DNA of 64,000 nt from Acinetobacter baumannii (GCF_016508585.1 NZ_JADVOP010000017.1:21036-85035), one strand, 5' to 3'. Shown: positions 31,701 through 42,575, numbered from the stretch's first letter. Numbers and translations are program-made. Notes: generated by a model from the letters alone, not told the origin.

Positions 31701-33359
31701 TCAATGCTGAAACTTTAATTGTCGGAGTTGTTTGGCGTGTTGTAATGTGGTTTCACCAATTTCAATACCACCGGTCATGCGTGCCAACTCTAAAATTCGT
31801 TGCTCTTCTTCAAGCGCCACAATGGTGCTGCTTGCAGGGTCGGTCTGTAGCTTTTTAACCAGTAGATGCTGGTCTGATTGTGCTGCAACTTGCGCCTGAT
31901 GGGTAATGCAGAGAATCTGTACATGTTGACCTAAACCGGCCAGCAAACGTCCGACAATTTCAGCAGTTCCACCACTGATACCGACATCAATTTCATCAAA
32001 AACCAAGACCTCAGCTTCGGTTTTCTCAGCATTCATCACTTGCATGACAAGTGCGATACGCGACAATTCACCTCCAGAAGCAACACGCGCGAGTGGTTGA
32101 GGAGGAATGCCTTTATTGGCTGTGAACAGGAGCTGGATAAAACTTAATCCTTCCGCAGTAACGGGTTCTAAAGGTTCAAATTTAAACTCAAAATGTGCTT
32201 CAGGCAGTGCCAGTTGTTTGACTTGTTCAGTCAATTGTTTCGCCAAAGGTTCGGCAGCTTGGCGACGGATTTGATCTAGGTACTGCGCTTTTTCAATAAA
32301 GCTTTGATGAGCGTGTTCAACTTGCTCTGCCAAGGTCTCAGGATCTTCAAGTTGGTGTAATTGTTCCAGTTCATGTTGCCAAGTTTCATATTGCTGTTTC
32401 AGTTCGTCAGGCTGAACACGATATTTGCGTGCCAGACGATGGAAAACTTCAAGTTGTTTGTTGAGTTCATCCATGCGTTCAGGATCAAAGCTTTGGCGAT
32501 CAATAAACTGACGTAAATTGGCTGTTGCATCATCGATTTCACTTTGTGCATTGATCAATGAATTATAAATTTCTGACAACTGCTCACTACGACCTGCATG
32601 CGATTCAAGACGACGGACAATGGATGAGATTTCTTGAGTGATATTCTGTTCTGATTCATCCAACACATTTAAGCTGTATCCACAATCTTGCATGATGTGT
32701 TCATGATGGCTTAAGCGGTCAAACTCCTGCTCTATTTCTTTGTAATCAACCCGAATCACATCCTCAAGCTCTTCAAGTTGCAGCTTCAGGGTATCAATAC
32801 GTTGCAGACGATTAGCTTGTGCATCAAGCGCTGCTTGATGAATGCGGATGGTTTTTTGCCATGTACTATAGGCATCACGAACATCTTGAGCAGCTTGGTA
32901 GAAATTACTATAGCGATCCAGCCAGTGCTTAGGGTAGGGCGGTTCTAAAAGCTGTTGCTGGCTATGCTGACTATATAGTTGTACCAATAAGCGCCCCAGT
33001 TCCTTTAACTCTGCCAGACTGCTTGGACGACCATTAATCCATGCTTTACTGCGACCTGTCGCAAAGATCACACGTCTTAAATGAATTTCACCCGATTCAT
33101 CGTCTAACTCATGCGTCTTTAACCAAATGGCTTCAGGGCTTTCAGGTTGATAACTGAATACAGCAGTAATATCCGCTTTTTCTGAACCATATCGCACATA
33201 GTTGGTATCAGTACGTTCGCCGAGACAAGCTGATAGTGCATCTAACAATAATGACTTACCTGCACCTGTTTCACCTGTGAGGACATTGAAGCCTTTTTCA
33301 ATATCAATGGCAAGATTATCCGCTAAAGCAAAGTTGATCAGATTTAAGTGTGTCAGCAT
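31701..33359 (-). CDS. recN: DNA repair protein RecN
   Basis: SMC-like ATPase acting in double-strand break repair. I choose the start at 33359 (MLTHLNLINFALADN, 552 aa), as in known RecN proteins. Walker A is GETGAGKSLLLDAL near residue 30, a long coiled coil fills about residues 150-370, and the signature RVASGGELSRIALVMQ, Walker B EVLVFDEIDVGISG and His loop CITHQAQVA follow. It is probably SOS-inducible in many bacteria; no clear LexA box is visible here. Confidence 0.94.
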   Translation of the reverse strand: MLTHLNLINFALADNLAIDIEKGFNVLTGETGAGKSLLLDALSACLGERTDTNYVRYGSEKADITAVFSYQPESPEAIWLKTHELDDESGEIHLRRVIFATGRSKAWINGRPSSLAELKELGRLLVQLYSQHSQQQLLEPPYPKHWLDRYSNFYQAAQDVRDAYSTWQKTIRIHQAALDAQANRLQRIDTLKLQLEELEDVIRVDYKEIEQEFDRLSHHEHIMQDCGYSLNVLDESEQNITQEISSIVRRLESHAGRSEQLSEIYNSLINAQSEIDDATANLRQFIDRQSFDPERMDELNKQLEVFHRLARKYRVQPDELKQQYETWQHELEQLHQLEDPETLAEQVEHAHQSFIEKAQYLDQIRRQAAEPLAKQLTEQVKQLALPEAHFEFKFEPLEPVTAEGLSFIQLLFTANKGIPPQPLARVASGGELSRIALVMQVMNAEKTEAEVLVFDEIDVGISGGTAEIVGRLLAGLGQHVQILCITHQAQVAAQSDQHLLVKKLQTDPASSTIVALEEEQRILELARMTGGIEIGETTLQHAKQLRQLKFQH

Positions 33360-33414
33360 AAACGCATCCAAGCTGCGAACGGTGAAGTTCTAAGATAGTG
33401 AAGTTTCGTTTTAG

Positions 33415-33655
33415 TCACAAGTCAGAAAATATTCTAATGCGCATATTTTTAAGTATTTTAAATACATTTAAGTTGAAAATAAAATGTCTTGGGTTCAAAC
33501 AATCAATAGGCTTTGTATAAAGCCAATGTTGAGTTGATATTCCTCGATAATACCATTCTTGAAAACCTGCATCATGGGGATATGCTGCTTTCACAGCCTT
33601 ATATTGGGAGAAAGTTTCGAGCAATTTACCTAACTCATATCGATAAACTATAAAT
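33415..33655 (-). pseudogene. Possible gene remnant
   Basis: An open frame of about 75 residues without a good start (…LGKLLETFSQYKAVKAAYP…) and with ordinary protein-like composition. A stop precedes it and nothing recognisable continues upstream. It may be the tail of a decayed gene. No family is recognised. Confidence 0.25.
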
Positions 33656-34160
33656 ATTCAAATTAGTACTGCCAACGATAGGCAAGATTTTTAAACAATC
33701 TGTTGAAAAATGGATCCCGTAAAATATAATTTCTCGATCAATAAAATCAATATATTGTTTACTGATACAAGGCTTTCAATGCCATGTTTTTAAACATCCA
33801 ATTTAAATCGCATTGCTTAAGCGTTAATGTGCTTTTCAACAATCAAAAGATATCACCCTTGATGGATGAATGCATCCATGCCGCCAAATCCGTTAACGAC
33901 ATCAGTTAAAACTGGCTGATAAAAATACAAAGACTATTTTATTTTATATTAAGTGAATCCTATGGAAGAGTATAAAAATAGGCATATCCTTTGCTTGTAT
34001 AAAAGAGTGTTAGAGCGTTTTAAAGAGTCTGCTTTATTTTAAATATAAGCTGAGTAGAACTTTCATTACAAATTTGCAAAGTTCGCAAATCACTACATTG
34101 AAAACTTCGATTGATTAGTTTCTATCGCGACATTAAACTACATCGAACATAATTTTTATA
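33656..34160. other. Intergenic region without gene
   Basis: About 500 bases, very AT-rich, with stops in all frames. It should include the ppnP promoter near its right end. Nothing else is recognised. Confidence 0.5.
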
Positions 34161-34185
34161 AATGCGCATTATCTGGAGAATACGC

Positions 34186-34509
34186 ATGTCAGCTCAGTAC
34201 GATCACGTATCCGTAGTTAAAAAATCCAATGTATATTTTGGTGGTTTATGTATTAGTCACACTGTGCAATTTGAAGACGGAACAAAAAAGACTTTAGGCG
34301 TTATTCTTCCTACTGAAGAAGCTTTGACATTTGAAACGCATGTTCCTGAACGCATGGAAATTATTTCTGGTGAATGTCGTGTCAAAATTGCAGACAGTGA
34401 AGAAAGTGAGTTGTTCCGTGCAGGACAATCTTTTTACGTCCCTGGAAATAGCCGTTTTAAAATTGAAACTGATGATGTGTTAGATTACGTTTGTCATTTG
34501 GAAGGTTAA
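34186..34509 (+). CDS. ppnP: Pyrimidine/purine nucleoside phosphorylase
   Basis: A 107-aa cupin-fold protein (former DUF1255) that phosphorolyses several nucleosides in E. coli. Start at ATG 34186 is set by CTGGAGAA upstream. Visible family segments: [39 protein letters not shown] and [13 protein letters not shown]. It is followed by a terminator, so it is a single-gene unit. Confidence 0.9.
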   Translation: MSAQYDHVSVVKKSNVYFGGLCISHTVQFEDGTKKTLGVILPTEEALTFETHVPERMEIISGECRVKIADSEESELFRAGQSFYVPGNSRFKIETDDVLDYVCHLEG

Positions 34510-34587
34510 ATACCGGAACAGTGCCAGTGTTTTGAAATTAAGCAAAGAATTTCTCAGCTAAATCGGTTAAACTGAGTCATCCAATAG

Positions 34588-34619
34588 AATCCTGTAAAGT
34601 CGGCTTTGCAGGATTTTTC
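34588..34619 (+). terminator. Terminator after ppnP
   Basis: Stem ATCCTG.AAAG / CTTT.CAGGAT with T-run, between ppnP and rlmB. Confidence 0.8.
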
Positions 34620-34652
34620 ATTTCTATCATCCCGTTGTTAATGAGGTTGTTC

Positions 34653-35405
34653 ATGGCAAAGTCCGAATATTATTATGGCGTTCATTCAGTGGAGTCATTA
34701 TTAGAGTTGGAACCAGAACGTGTTTTAACCTTATTTACGCTAAAAGGGCGTGATGATCAGCGTTTACAACGGATCTTACAGCTTGCAGAACCATTTGGCA
34801 TCAGTGTGCAGAAAGCCAGTCGAGACAGTTTGGAAAAACTTGCAGGGCAGCCTTTTCATCAAGGGGTGGTGGCAGCAGTACGTCCTCATCCTGTGTTGAA
34901 TGAAAAAGATCTTGATCAACTTTTAGCAGCCAGCGATTCGCCATTGTTGTTGGCACTGGATCACATCACAGACCCTCACAACCTTGGTGCATGCATTCGT
35001 ACAGCAGCAGCCATGGGGGTTGAAGCCGTGATTGTTCCACGTGATCGTTCTGCGACACTGACACCGACTGCGCGTAAAGTTGCTGCAGGTGGTGCTGAAA
35101 AAGTGAAATTTATTCAAGTGACCAATCTGGCACGAACACTCGGATATATGAAAGAGCATTATCATGTTCGTGTGGTGGGCACCATGCTGGATGAAAAGGC
35201 ACTGCCGCTTCACCAGTTTGATTTTACAGGAACCCCTGTATGTGTAGTGATGGGGGCAGAAGATACGGGGCTGCGTCCAATTACTCAAACACAATGCGAT
35301 CAAACCGTATTTATTCCAATGTCTGGAAATTTGCAAAGTTTGAATGTGAGTGTAGCGACAGGTATGGCACTCTATGAAGCTTGCCGTCAACGCCAGGCAA
35401 GTTAA
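34653..35405 (+). CDS. rlmB: 23S rRNA (guanosine-2'-O-)-methyltransferase RlmB
   Basis: SpoU-family SPOUT enzyme that methylates the 2'-OH of a conserved 23S rRNA guanosine. I start at 34653 (MAKSEYYYGVHSV, 250 aa) because GAGG lies before it. N-terminal substrate-binding domain, then motif 1 LDHITDPHNLGACIRTA (near residue 105), motif 2 VMGAEDTGLR (near 200) and motif 3 IPMSGNLQSLNVSVATG (near 222). Confidence 0.94.
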   Translation: MAKSEYYYGVHSVESLLELEPERVLTLFTLKGRDDQRLQRILQLAEPFGISVQKASRDSLEKLAGQPFHQGVVAAVRPHPVLNEKDLDQLLAASDSPLLLALDHITDPHNLGACIRTAAAMGVEAVIVPRDRSATLTPTARKVAAGGAEKVKFIQVTNLARTLGYMKEHYHVRVVGTMLDEKALPLHQFDFTGTPVCVVMGAEDTGLRPITQTQCDQTVFIPMSGNLQSLNVSVATGMALYEACRQRQAS

Positions 35406-35445
35406 TTCGATCACAGCGATGATTGATCGTATCTGAGAAAAAATC

Positions 35446-36366
35446 ATGATGACCGCACGCACCCAAGGCTACATTTATGTAGCCATCACCATGTGTATCT
35501 GGGGCGGATTTACAATTACCTCAAGGCTGAATGCGATTTGGCATATCAGTCCTTGGGATATTACTGCATTACGTTTTTCTTTGGCATTTTGTATATTGAT
35601 GCCGATTTTAATTTATAAAAAAGACACTGCTTTTTTATTTAAAAAACAGCCTTTTATTTTAGCTATGGTTGGTGGTGTTGTTTATTGCTTAACTTCATAT
35701 AGTGCGTTTCATTTTGTACCAGCCGCCCACGCCGCAATTTTTTTAAATGGATGCATTCCATTATGTACTGCCTTAGCGGGTTATTGGCTCTATCGTCAAC
35801 CTTTTGACAAACATACATGGATTAGTTTGATCATTATGTTATCGGCAATTTCCGTGATGAGCGGCTTGATGTATATGCAAACTGGGGTAGCATTTGGTTT
35901 CGGTGATTTTTTATTTTTTCTCAGTGCAATCTGGTGGGGCATTTTTACAGTATTGTTGCGTCAGTGGAAGCTTTCTGCATGGCATTCTATGGCAGGTGTA
36001 GCAATCTGGTCTGCTATCGTGTATGTACCGATTTATCTGTTGTTTTTACCTAAGCATCTGGATCAGGCATCCACACCGCATTTGTTGATGCAGACACTTT
36101 TTCATGGTGTATTTGTGGTGATTGTTGCAACCCTGACTTATGTAGAGGCAATTAAGCGTCTCGGTGCATTTAAGACGGGCAGTATCGTGACTCTGGCACC
36201 CTTTATTGCGGCAATGATCGCTGTACCTTTACTGGATGAGCCATTAAGCTTGGCCATGATCTGCGGCTTGCTTGGCATGGGGATCGGGGCGTTACAGCCG
36301 TGGCGTTGGTTTGGCCATAAAGACAGTTTGCAACAACGTTTAGATGAAAATAAACTGAATCAATAA
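35446..36366 (+). CDS. EamA/DMT-family permease
   Basis: A 306-aa inner-membrane protein with about ten membrane segments arranged as two EamA repeats (residues 8-140 and 150-290). Probably exports a small metabolite; the substrate is unknown. It follows rlmB by 40 bases and is convergent with coaE. Confidence 0.85.
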   Translation: MMTARTQGYIYVAITMCIWGGFTITSRLNAIWHISPWDITALRFSLAFCILMPILIYKKDTAFLFKKQPFILAMVGGVVYCLTSYSAFHFVPAAHAAIFLNGCIPLCTALAGYWLYRQPFDKHTWISLIIMLSAISVMSGLMYMQTGVAFGFGDFLFFLSAIWWGIFTVLLRQWKLSAWHSMAGVAIWSAIVYVPIYLLFLPKHLDQASTPHLLMQTLFHGVFVVIVATLTYVEAIKRLGAFKTGSIVTLAPFIAAMIAVPLLDEPLSLAMICGLLGMGIGALQPWRWFGHKDSLQQRLDENKLNQ

Positions 36367-36410
36367 GTTTTTAATTTCATTTTATTGATTTTTAAATAAT
36401 TAATTAAAAA

Positions 36411-37010
36411 TTAAGCTGTTGCAAGTTTTAGGTAATATTGATGCAAGGGTTCTAATTTTGCATATAAATGATCAATATGACCATCGTTTAAAATAATATC
36501 ATCTGCATGGTTTTGCTTTTCCTGCCGTGGCATTTGCGCGGCAATGATTTTTTCAATTTGCTCAATTGACTGCCCGTCACGTTGTGATGCACGTAAGATT
36601 TGTAAGTCTTTACTAGCATCTATCAGTAAGGTACGTTGTGTCAGTTCATGCTGATTGGTTTCAAACAGCAGTGGGGAAACCAAAATAGCATAAGGGCTCG
36701 TGGCGGCTTGTAGTTGTTGAATCATTGAAGCCCGAATCGCAGGGTGAGTGATCGACTCGAGCTGTTGGCGTGCTGAAGCATCTTTAAAAATGTGCTCTCT
36801 TAATGCACGACGATCCAGTTCACCATTTGCCGTTAAAGTCCAATCGCCAAATACCTCTTGGATTTTTTTAAGCGCAGGTTGGCCTTTTTCAACAATTTCT
36901 CGTGCCACGATATCGGCATCAACAACAACAATTCCTTGGGCTTCAAACCATTGACTTGCTGCGGATTTACCACTTCCAATGCCGCCTGTTAAGCCCAAGA
37001 TAAAAGTCAT
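36411..37010 (-). CDS. coaE: Dephospho-CoA kinase
   Basis: Last step of coenzyme A synthesis. The 199-aa protein has a P-loop GLTGGIGSGKSAAS near residue 7, the DADIVARE segment near 31 and a LID-like region rich in basic residues. It is the last gene of the pilB-pilC-pilD-coaE cluster, as in many gammaproteobacteria. Confidence 0.94.
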   Translation of the reverse strand: MTFILGLTGGIGSGKSAASQWFEAQGIVVVDADIVAREIVEKGQPALKKIQEVFGDWTLTANGELDRRALREHIFKDASARQQLESITHPAIRASMIQQLQAATSPYAILVSPLLFETNQHELTQRTLLIDASKDLQILRASQRDGQSIEQIEKIIAAQMPRQEKQNHADDIILNDGHIDHLYAKLEPLHQYYLKLATA

Positions 37011-37035
37011 GTTGTCATCCTCATCGATGTTTAAA

Positions 37036-37920
37036 TTATTGACCTAAGTAAATCTTCATGATTTGTTCGCCCCATAAGAATGCAATCCAACCTGCAATGG
37101 CGATATAAGGTCCAAAAGCAAAAGGAATATTTTCCTTACGAATTTTCAGTAGGATGATGCCAATAATTGCTCCGACAACCGAAGAAAGCAGGATAATCAG
37201 GGGTAGCATCAAAGGTCCCATCCAAGCACCCAGTGCAGCAAGAAGCTTAAAGTCCCCGTAGCCCATGCCTTCCTTACCTGTCACGATTTTAAACAGGTAA
37301 TAGACAATCCATAGGCAAAGAAAACCAATAATATAGCCCCAAATTGCAGCGTTTGCCGTGGTATATATTTCAAATGAGTTAATTCCTAAACCCAAAGCTG
37401 CGAGCGTTAAAGTAAATCGGTCAGGCAGTAACTGTGTGTCAAAATCAATAAAGGTTAGAGTTATTAACACCCAAGTCAGCAATACGCCAAACACCATTTG
37501 TAGTGTTGGTCCATATACGGCAACAACGGTTAAGGAACATATTGCAGTGAGCAGTTCCACCAAAGGATAACGGATACTGATGGGGGTTTGACATGAAGCG
37601 CATTTACCGCGTAACACCAACCAACTGATCACGGGGATATTTTGATACCAGCGAATCGGTGTTTTACATTGTGGACAGGTGGATGCAGGTTGACTCAGAC
37701 TCAGCTTTTCTCCATCAAGGATGATTTGCTGGGAACCCGCAAGCAATTGGCATTCTGCCTGCCACTCTTGTCGCCATTCCTTTTCCATCATCTTTGGTGT
37801 GCGATAAATCACCACATTGAGAAAGCTCCCCACGCATAGACTGACTAGACCGACAACAATAAAAAGTGCAGTTGGGGATTGAATTAGAATGTTTAAAAAA
37901 TCTTTGAGAATATTCATCAT
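37036..37920 (-). CDS. pilD: Prepilin peptidase / N-methyltransferase PilD
   Basis: Cleaves the leader of type IV pilins after the Gly before Phe and methylates the new N terminus. Two zinc-type Cys pairs (CPQCKTP near residue 74 and CASCQTP near 99), catalytic Asp residues in the membrane (FIDFDTQLLPD near 155 and GMGYGDFKLLAALG near 215) and multiple membrane segments. It is needed to process both pilins in this window. Confidence 0.95.
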   Translation of the reverse strand: MMNILKDFLNILIQSPTALFIVVGLVSLCVGSFLNVVIYRTPKMMEKEWRQEWQAECQLLAGSQQIILDGEKLSLSQPASTCPQCKTPIRWYQNIPVISWLVLRGKCASCQTPISIRYPLVELLTAICSLTVVAVYGPTLQMVFGVLLTWVLITLTFIDFDTQLLPDRFTLTLAALGLGINSFEIYTTANAAIWGYIIGFLCLWIVYYLFKIVTGKEGMGYGDFKLLAALGAWMGPLMLPLIILLSSVVGAIIGIILLKIRKENIPFAFGPYIAIAGWIAFLWGEQIMKIYLGQ

Positions 37921-37922
37921 TA

Positions 37923-39152
37923 TTAACTAATTACTGAGCCCATTTGGAAGATTGGAAGGTACATGGCAATTACCAATCCACCGACGAGTACACCTAAAAT
38001 AGCCATGATCAAAGGTTCCATCATCGAGGTTAAACCATCAACTGCATTGTCCACTTCATTTTCAAAATGTGTGGCAACTTTGTCCAACATGGCATCCAGT
38101 GCACCTGATTCTTCACCAATTGCGACCATTTGAATAGCCATGGAGGGAAATTTGTTACTGACGCGCATGGCAAAATTCAACTGTTGTCCTGTAGCAACAT
38201 CTTCACGGATTTTCATCACAGCCTGTTCATAGACCACATTGTTGGTTGCACCTGCAGTGGATTCCAGTGCTTCAATGAGGGGTACCCCTGCAGCAAAAGT
38301 GGTGGCTAAGGTGCGGCTATAACGGGCAATAATGGCTTTATAGACCAAGTCGCCAAAAATGGGCAGTTTAAGTGCAGTTCGATCAAGGAAATCTTGAAAT
38401 TTTTGACTTCGCTTTTTGGCTTCTAAAAATGCGGTAATGATAACTGCAATAAACATAATCAGAATAAACCAATACTTTTGCATCCAGTTGGACATATTCA
38501 CCACCATTTGAGTAAAAGCAGGCAGATCTGCACCAAAAGAGCTAAACAGATCTTGAAACACGGGAACAACTTTCACCATGAGAATAATCGTGACAATGAT
38601 AGCAACCACAATCACCGAGATCGGATATTTCATGGCTTTTTTGATTTTCTGTTTTAACAGCTCGCTTTTTTCTTTATAGATTGCGACACGATCCAACATG
38701 GTTTCCAGAGCACCTGATTGTTCTCCTGACTCCACCAAAGAGCAAAACAAGTTGTCAAAGTAGCGAGGATATTTTCTCAGTGCCCCGGCAAAGGTATTTC
38801 CGCCTTCAACTTCACTTTTGATTCCTAAAACAACTTCGCGCATGGAAGGGTTTTCCAAACCTTCAGCCACAATTTCAAAACTCTGTACCAAAGGCACACC
38901 GGCTTTCATCATGGTGGCAAGCTGACGGGTAAAAATCGTAATATCTAAAGTTGATATTCCTTTCTTCATTAAGCCTTCGAAAATATTCTTTTTCTTCTCT
39001 CGAATGGTTTTAATGGTAATGCCTTGTTTTCTTAGCGTGACTTTGGCAAGTGCCATATTGCGTGCAGGCAATTCTCCTTTGACCTTGATTCCTTTTCGAT
39101 CAACCCCGTCATAAGCAAAGGTAGGCATCATTTGCGCTTTTTTAGCTGCCAT
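37923..39152 (-). CDS. pilC: Type IV pilus inner-membrane platform protein PilC
   Basis: A GspF-family platform protein (409 aa) with two repeated cytoplasmic domains (about residues 70-190 and 275-395), each followed by membrane segments. It couples the PilB ATPase to pilin assembly. It is 2 bases from pilD and 27 bases from pilB, in one operon. Confidence 0.95.
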   Translation of the reverse strand: MAAKKAQMMPTFAYDGVDRKGIKVKGELPARNMALAKVTLRKQGITIKTIREKKKNIFEGLMKKGISTLDITIFTRQLATMMKAGVPLVQSFEIVAEGLENPSMREVVLGIKSEVEGGNTFAGALRKYPRYFDNLFCSLVESGEQSGALETMLDRVAIYKEKSELLKQKIKKAMKYPISVIVVAIIVTIILMVKVVPVFQDLFSSFGADLPAFTQMVVNMSNWMQKYWFILIMFIAVIITAFLEAKKRSQKFQDFLDRTALKLPIFGDLVYKAIIARYSRTLATTFAAGVPLIEALESTAGATNNVVYEQAVMKIREDVATGQQLNFAMRVSNKFPSMAIQMVAIGEESGALDAMLDKVATHFENEVDNAVDGLTSMMEPLIMAILGVLVGGLVIAMYLPIFQMGSVIS

Positions 39153-39179
39153 AACAATTTCCTTGAATATTGATTATAT

Positions 39180-40892
39180 TTATTCGCTGGTTACGCGGTT
39201 AATTTCTTGTAAAGACGTTAAACCATTCATAACCTTTTTTAGACCTGAACGTCGCAAATTATCAAACCCCAATTTTTCAGATGCTGCTGCAATTTGCAGT
39301 GCGTTGCCATCTTCCATGATAATTTTTGAAATTTCAGGTGTTACTTTCATCACCTCATAAATACCGACACGTCCCTTATAACCTTCTCTACATTCAGAAC
39401 AGCCCACAGGCTGAAAAATCTGTAAATCAGGGTTGTTCAAGTCTTGCTCAGTAAAGCCCAGTTCTAGCAAACTTTGTTTGGGAATTTCAATAGGCGCTTT
39501 GCAGTGATTGCATAAGCGCCGAGCAAGACGTTGGGCAATCACCAGATTGACCGATGTTGCAATATTAAAGGACGGCACGCCCATATTTCGCAAACGGGTT
39601 AAGGTTTCAGGCGCACTGTTGGTATGCAGTGTAGACATCACCATATGACCTGTTTGGGCAGCCTTGATTGCAATTTCAGCCGTTTCCAGGTCTCGAATCT
39701 CCCCGACCATGATAATGTCCGGATCCTGACGGAGAAATGATTTTAGTGCGACTGAAAAGGTCAACCCTGCTTTAAGATTGACATTGACTTGGTTAATCCC
39801 CTCCAAGTTAATCTCGACAGGGTCTTCTGCGGTTGAAATATTGGAACTTTCGGTATTGAGAATATTCAGACCTGTATATAAAGAGACTGTTTTACCTGAA
39901 CCTGTAGGACCGGTAATCAGTAACATGCCTTGCGGTTTTTCCAGGGCTTCCATGAATAAAGCTTTTTGATCTTCTTCATAGCCCAAGGCATCAATCCCCA
40001 ACATGGCACTGGAAGGATCAAGAATACGCAGAACCAATTTTTCACCAAATAACGTTGGCAATGAGTTGACACGGAAATCAATGGCTTTGGTCTTAGACAG
40101 TTTTAGCTTGATTCGCCCATCTTGAGGAATACGTTTTTCTGAAATATCCATTTGTGACATGACTTTCAAACGGGATGCCAAACGGTTTGCCAATTGCAGG
40201 GGAGGGTTGGTAATGGTTCTGAGCACGCCATCTACACGATAACGAACACGATAGCTTTTTTCATAAGGTTCAAAATGTAAGTCTGAGGCGCCCATTCGAA
40301 TGGCATCAATCAACAGTTTATTGACATATTTAACAATCGGCGCTTCTTCTTCCGCGGTTTCCTCATCAAGTTCTGCGGGTTCATTGTCATCCGTTGTAAT
40401 AATATCGACATCAAAGTCTTCATCACCAAAATTAAAACTTTCTTCTACAGTAAAATGTTTGGCTAAAACTTTGTCTAATTTATGCTGTTCAACGATGATC
40501 GGTTCAATGTTTAGACCACAGCTAAAACGAATCGCATCAAGTGCCTCAATATGGGTGGGATCACTGGTTGCCACATATAAAATATTACCGCGTTGCACCA
40601 AGGGGATAACCCCATGCTTGGTGATTAAACCAGCGTCGACAAGGTCCTTAGGCAACATTTCAGGATTAAAACTGTCTAGATCAAAAATCGGCTCGCCGAA
40701 CTCGGAGGAGATCATTTCAGCAATCACCAATGGTGAGATTGCTAATTTTTCAATCAAATAAGGCACCAGATGGGTCTTACTTTTTTGAGCACTTGTTAAG
40801 GCATCTTTCATTTGCTGAGCAGATAAGAAACCTTCATCGACTAAGCGACGGATATAACCCGAAAACTTAGGTGAACCATTTTGCATAGACAT
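39180..40892 (-). CDS. pilB: Type IV pilus assembly ATPase PilB
   Basis: Hexameric ATPase powering pilus extension. N-terminal GspE domain, then catalytic domain with Walker A GPTGSGKTVSLY near residue 330, Asp box and Walker B (IIMVGEIRDLETAE near 395), and the four-Cys zinc motif (CNHCKAP … CSECREGY, about residues 460-510). Start chosen at 40892 (MSMQNG); ATG 40886 is also possible. Confidence 0.95.
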   Translation of the reverse strand: MSMQNGSPKFSGYIRRLVDEGFLSAQQMKDALTSAQKSKTHLVPYLIEKLAISPLVIAEMISSEFGEPIFDLDSFNPEMLPKDLVDAGLITKHGVIPLVQRGNILYVATSDPTHIEALDAIRFSCGLNIEPIIVEQHKLDKVLAKHFTVEESFNFGDEDFDVDIITTDDNEPAELDEETAEEEAPIVKYVNKLLIDAIRMGASDLHFEPYEKSYRVRYRVDGVLRTITNPPLQLANRLASRLKVMSQMDISEKRIPQDGRIKLKLSKTKAIDFRVNSLPTLFGEKLVLRILDPSSAMLGIDALGYEEDQKALFMEALEKPQGMLLITGPTGSGKTVSLYTGLNILNTESSNISTAEDPVEINLEGINQVNVNLKAGLTFSVALKSFLRQDPDIIMVGEIRDLETAEIAIKAAQTGHMVMSTLHTNSAPETLTRLRNMGVPSFNIATSVNLVIAQRLARRLCNHCKAPIEIPKQSLLELGFTEQDLNNPDLQIFQPVGCSECREGYKGRVGIYEVMKVTPEISKIIMEDGNALQIAAASEKLGFDNLRRSGLKKVMNGLTSLQEINRVTSE

Positions 40893-41170
40893 CCCCAAAA
40901 CACTTTAAATTTAATTTTATAATTGGAATAATAAAATTATACGATGATCCTTAAAAATATCTAGAATTAAACGTATTCTTCTAAAAACATATTTTAACCA
41001 TAATTTTCGCCAATTTGACTTTTGTCGACGATCTTTGAAACGTTTTATATTTGTAGCGCACATATTCACCGCTAGACTTTAGAACAGAAGTGCGAATTGA
41101 TAAAGAAAAAATACTTTAAAAATCTAAATTCCGTGTAGAATGTGCACATTTTCGATAAAAGGTTAGGTGT

Positions 41171-41965
41171 ATGTCGAGTTCGACTATTATTCCTTGGGTT
41201 GTCGGCAATTGGAAAATGAACCCAATGCAAGCGAATTCGCAACAACTCATACAAGATTTAAAACACTATCTACAACAAAACCCAATTCCACAACAACAAT
41301 GTCATTTGGGAGTTGCGCCGGTTTCTATTGCGTTATTGTCGGTACAACAGCAACTTAAAGACGCTCATTCACCCGTTAAAGTGGTTGCTCAAGATCTGTC
41401 TCAAATGGCAGGTACAGGCGCATACACCGGTGAAGTGAGTGCCGAATTGCTCAAAGATAGTCAGATCGATTATGTTTTGATTGGGCATTCTGAGCGCCGT
41501 GAAGTTTTTGGTGATGATGTTGCGAAAGTAAAAGCGAAACTGGTCAATGCATTGAATGCAGGGCTGAACGTAATTTATTGCGTGGGTGAAAGCCTCGCAC
41601 AACGTGAGGCAGGTCAGGCTGAACAGGTGGTTTTACAGCAAATATGTGATCTTGCTGCGGTTGTAAAAGCGGGGCAGTGGCACAATATTGTGATAGCTTA
41701 TGAACCAATTTGGGCGATCGGAACAGGCAAGACCGCGTCGCCACAAGATGCTCAAGCGATGCATGCAAAGATTCGTGAAGGTTTAACCCAAATTGCAGTT
41801 GAAGCACAACAAACTGCTATTTTATATGGCGGTAGTGTGAAACCTGAAAATGCAGTAGAGTTAGCTGCGTGTCCAGATATCAACGGTGCACTGGTTGGTG
41901 GTGCATCACTTAATGCAGAGTCTTTTTATAAAATTGCTCAAGCATTTGCTAAAACAAAAGAATAG
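41171..41965 (+). CDS. tpiA: Triose-phosphate isomerase
   Basis: Interconverts dihydroxyacetone phosphate and glyceraldehyde 3-phosphate. Lys in VGNWKMNP (near residue 13), His in VLIGHSERR (near 100), catalytic Glu in [13 protein letters not shown] (near 172) and the phosphate loop ILYGGSVKP are present. Divergent from pilB across 271 bases. Confidence 0.97.
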   Translation: MSSSTIIPWVVGNWKMNPMQANSQQLIQDLKHYLQQNPIPQQQCHLGVAPVSIALLSVQQQLKDAHSPVKVVAQDLSQMAGTGAYTGEVSAELLKDSQIDYVLIGHSERREVFGDDVAKVKAKLVNALNAGLNVIYCVGESLAQREAGQAEQVVLQQICDLAAVVKAGQWHNIVIAYEPIWAIGTGKTASPQDAQAMHAKIREGLTQIAVEAQQTAILYGGSVKPENAVELAACPDINGALVGGASLNAESFYKIAQAFAKTKE

Positions 41966-41974
41966 GAGTTCAGC

Positions 41975-42316
41975 ATGCATACATTTGTGCTGGTTGTACA
42001 TATCATCTTGGCCGTTTTAATGATCGGGCTGATCCTCGTTCAGCACGGTAAAGGTGCAGATGCAGGCGCTTCATTTGGCGGTGGCGGCGCAGCTACGGTA
42101 TTTGGTGCTTCAGGTTCAGCAAGCTTTTTAACCCGCTTAACTGCAATTTTAACGGCTTTGTTTTTTATTACCAGTTTAAGCCTGGCGGTCTTTGCGAAAA
42201 AGCAAACCACAGATGCTTATGGCTTGAAAACAGTACAGACAACAACCCAAACAACTGCACCTGCACCAATAAATACGGGTGAAACTTCGCCAACTGCACC
42301 AAAAACTGGCGAATAA
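41975..42316 (+). CDS. secG: Protein translocase subunit SecG
   Basis: A 113-aa SecYEG subunit with two membrane segments (about residues 2-22 and 54-74) and the family core [16 protein letters not shown] between them. C terminus is Thr/Pro-rich. It is 9 bases after tpiA with GGAG before the start, and is followed by tRNA-Leu as in E. coli (secG-leuU). Confidence 0.95.
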   Translation: MHTFVLVVHIILAVLMIGLILVQHGKGADAGASFGGGGAATVFGASGSASFLTRLTAILTALFFITSLSLAVFAKKQTTDAYGLKTVQTTTQTTAPAPINTGETSPTAPKTGE

Positions 42317-42369
42317 TGTCAATTAGTCCTTTCTTTTTCTAAGGGATGCGACTAGAATGCGTCACAGCT

Positions 42370-42454
42370 GCGGTGGTGGTGGAATTGGTAGACACGCTAC
42401 CTTGAGGTGGTAGTGCTTTCGGGCGTGGGGGTTCAAGTCCCCCCTTCCGCACCA
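42370..42454 (+). tRNA. tRNA-Leu (GAG)
   Basis: An 85-base class II tRNA with long variable arm, anticodon loop TTGAGGT (anticodon GAG), T-arm GGGGG-TTCAAGT-CCCCC and encoded CCA. Acceptor 5' strand GCGGTGG pairs with CTTCCGC except for a T-T mismatch at pair 5-68 and a G-T at 6-67. The gene position after secG matches leuU. Confidence 0.93.
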
Positions 42455-42498
42455 ACAATAAACCAGTATTGTTGGTGTTAGCGGCTAAAAAACATTGT

Positions 42499-42575
<77 letters not shown>
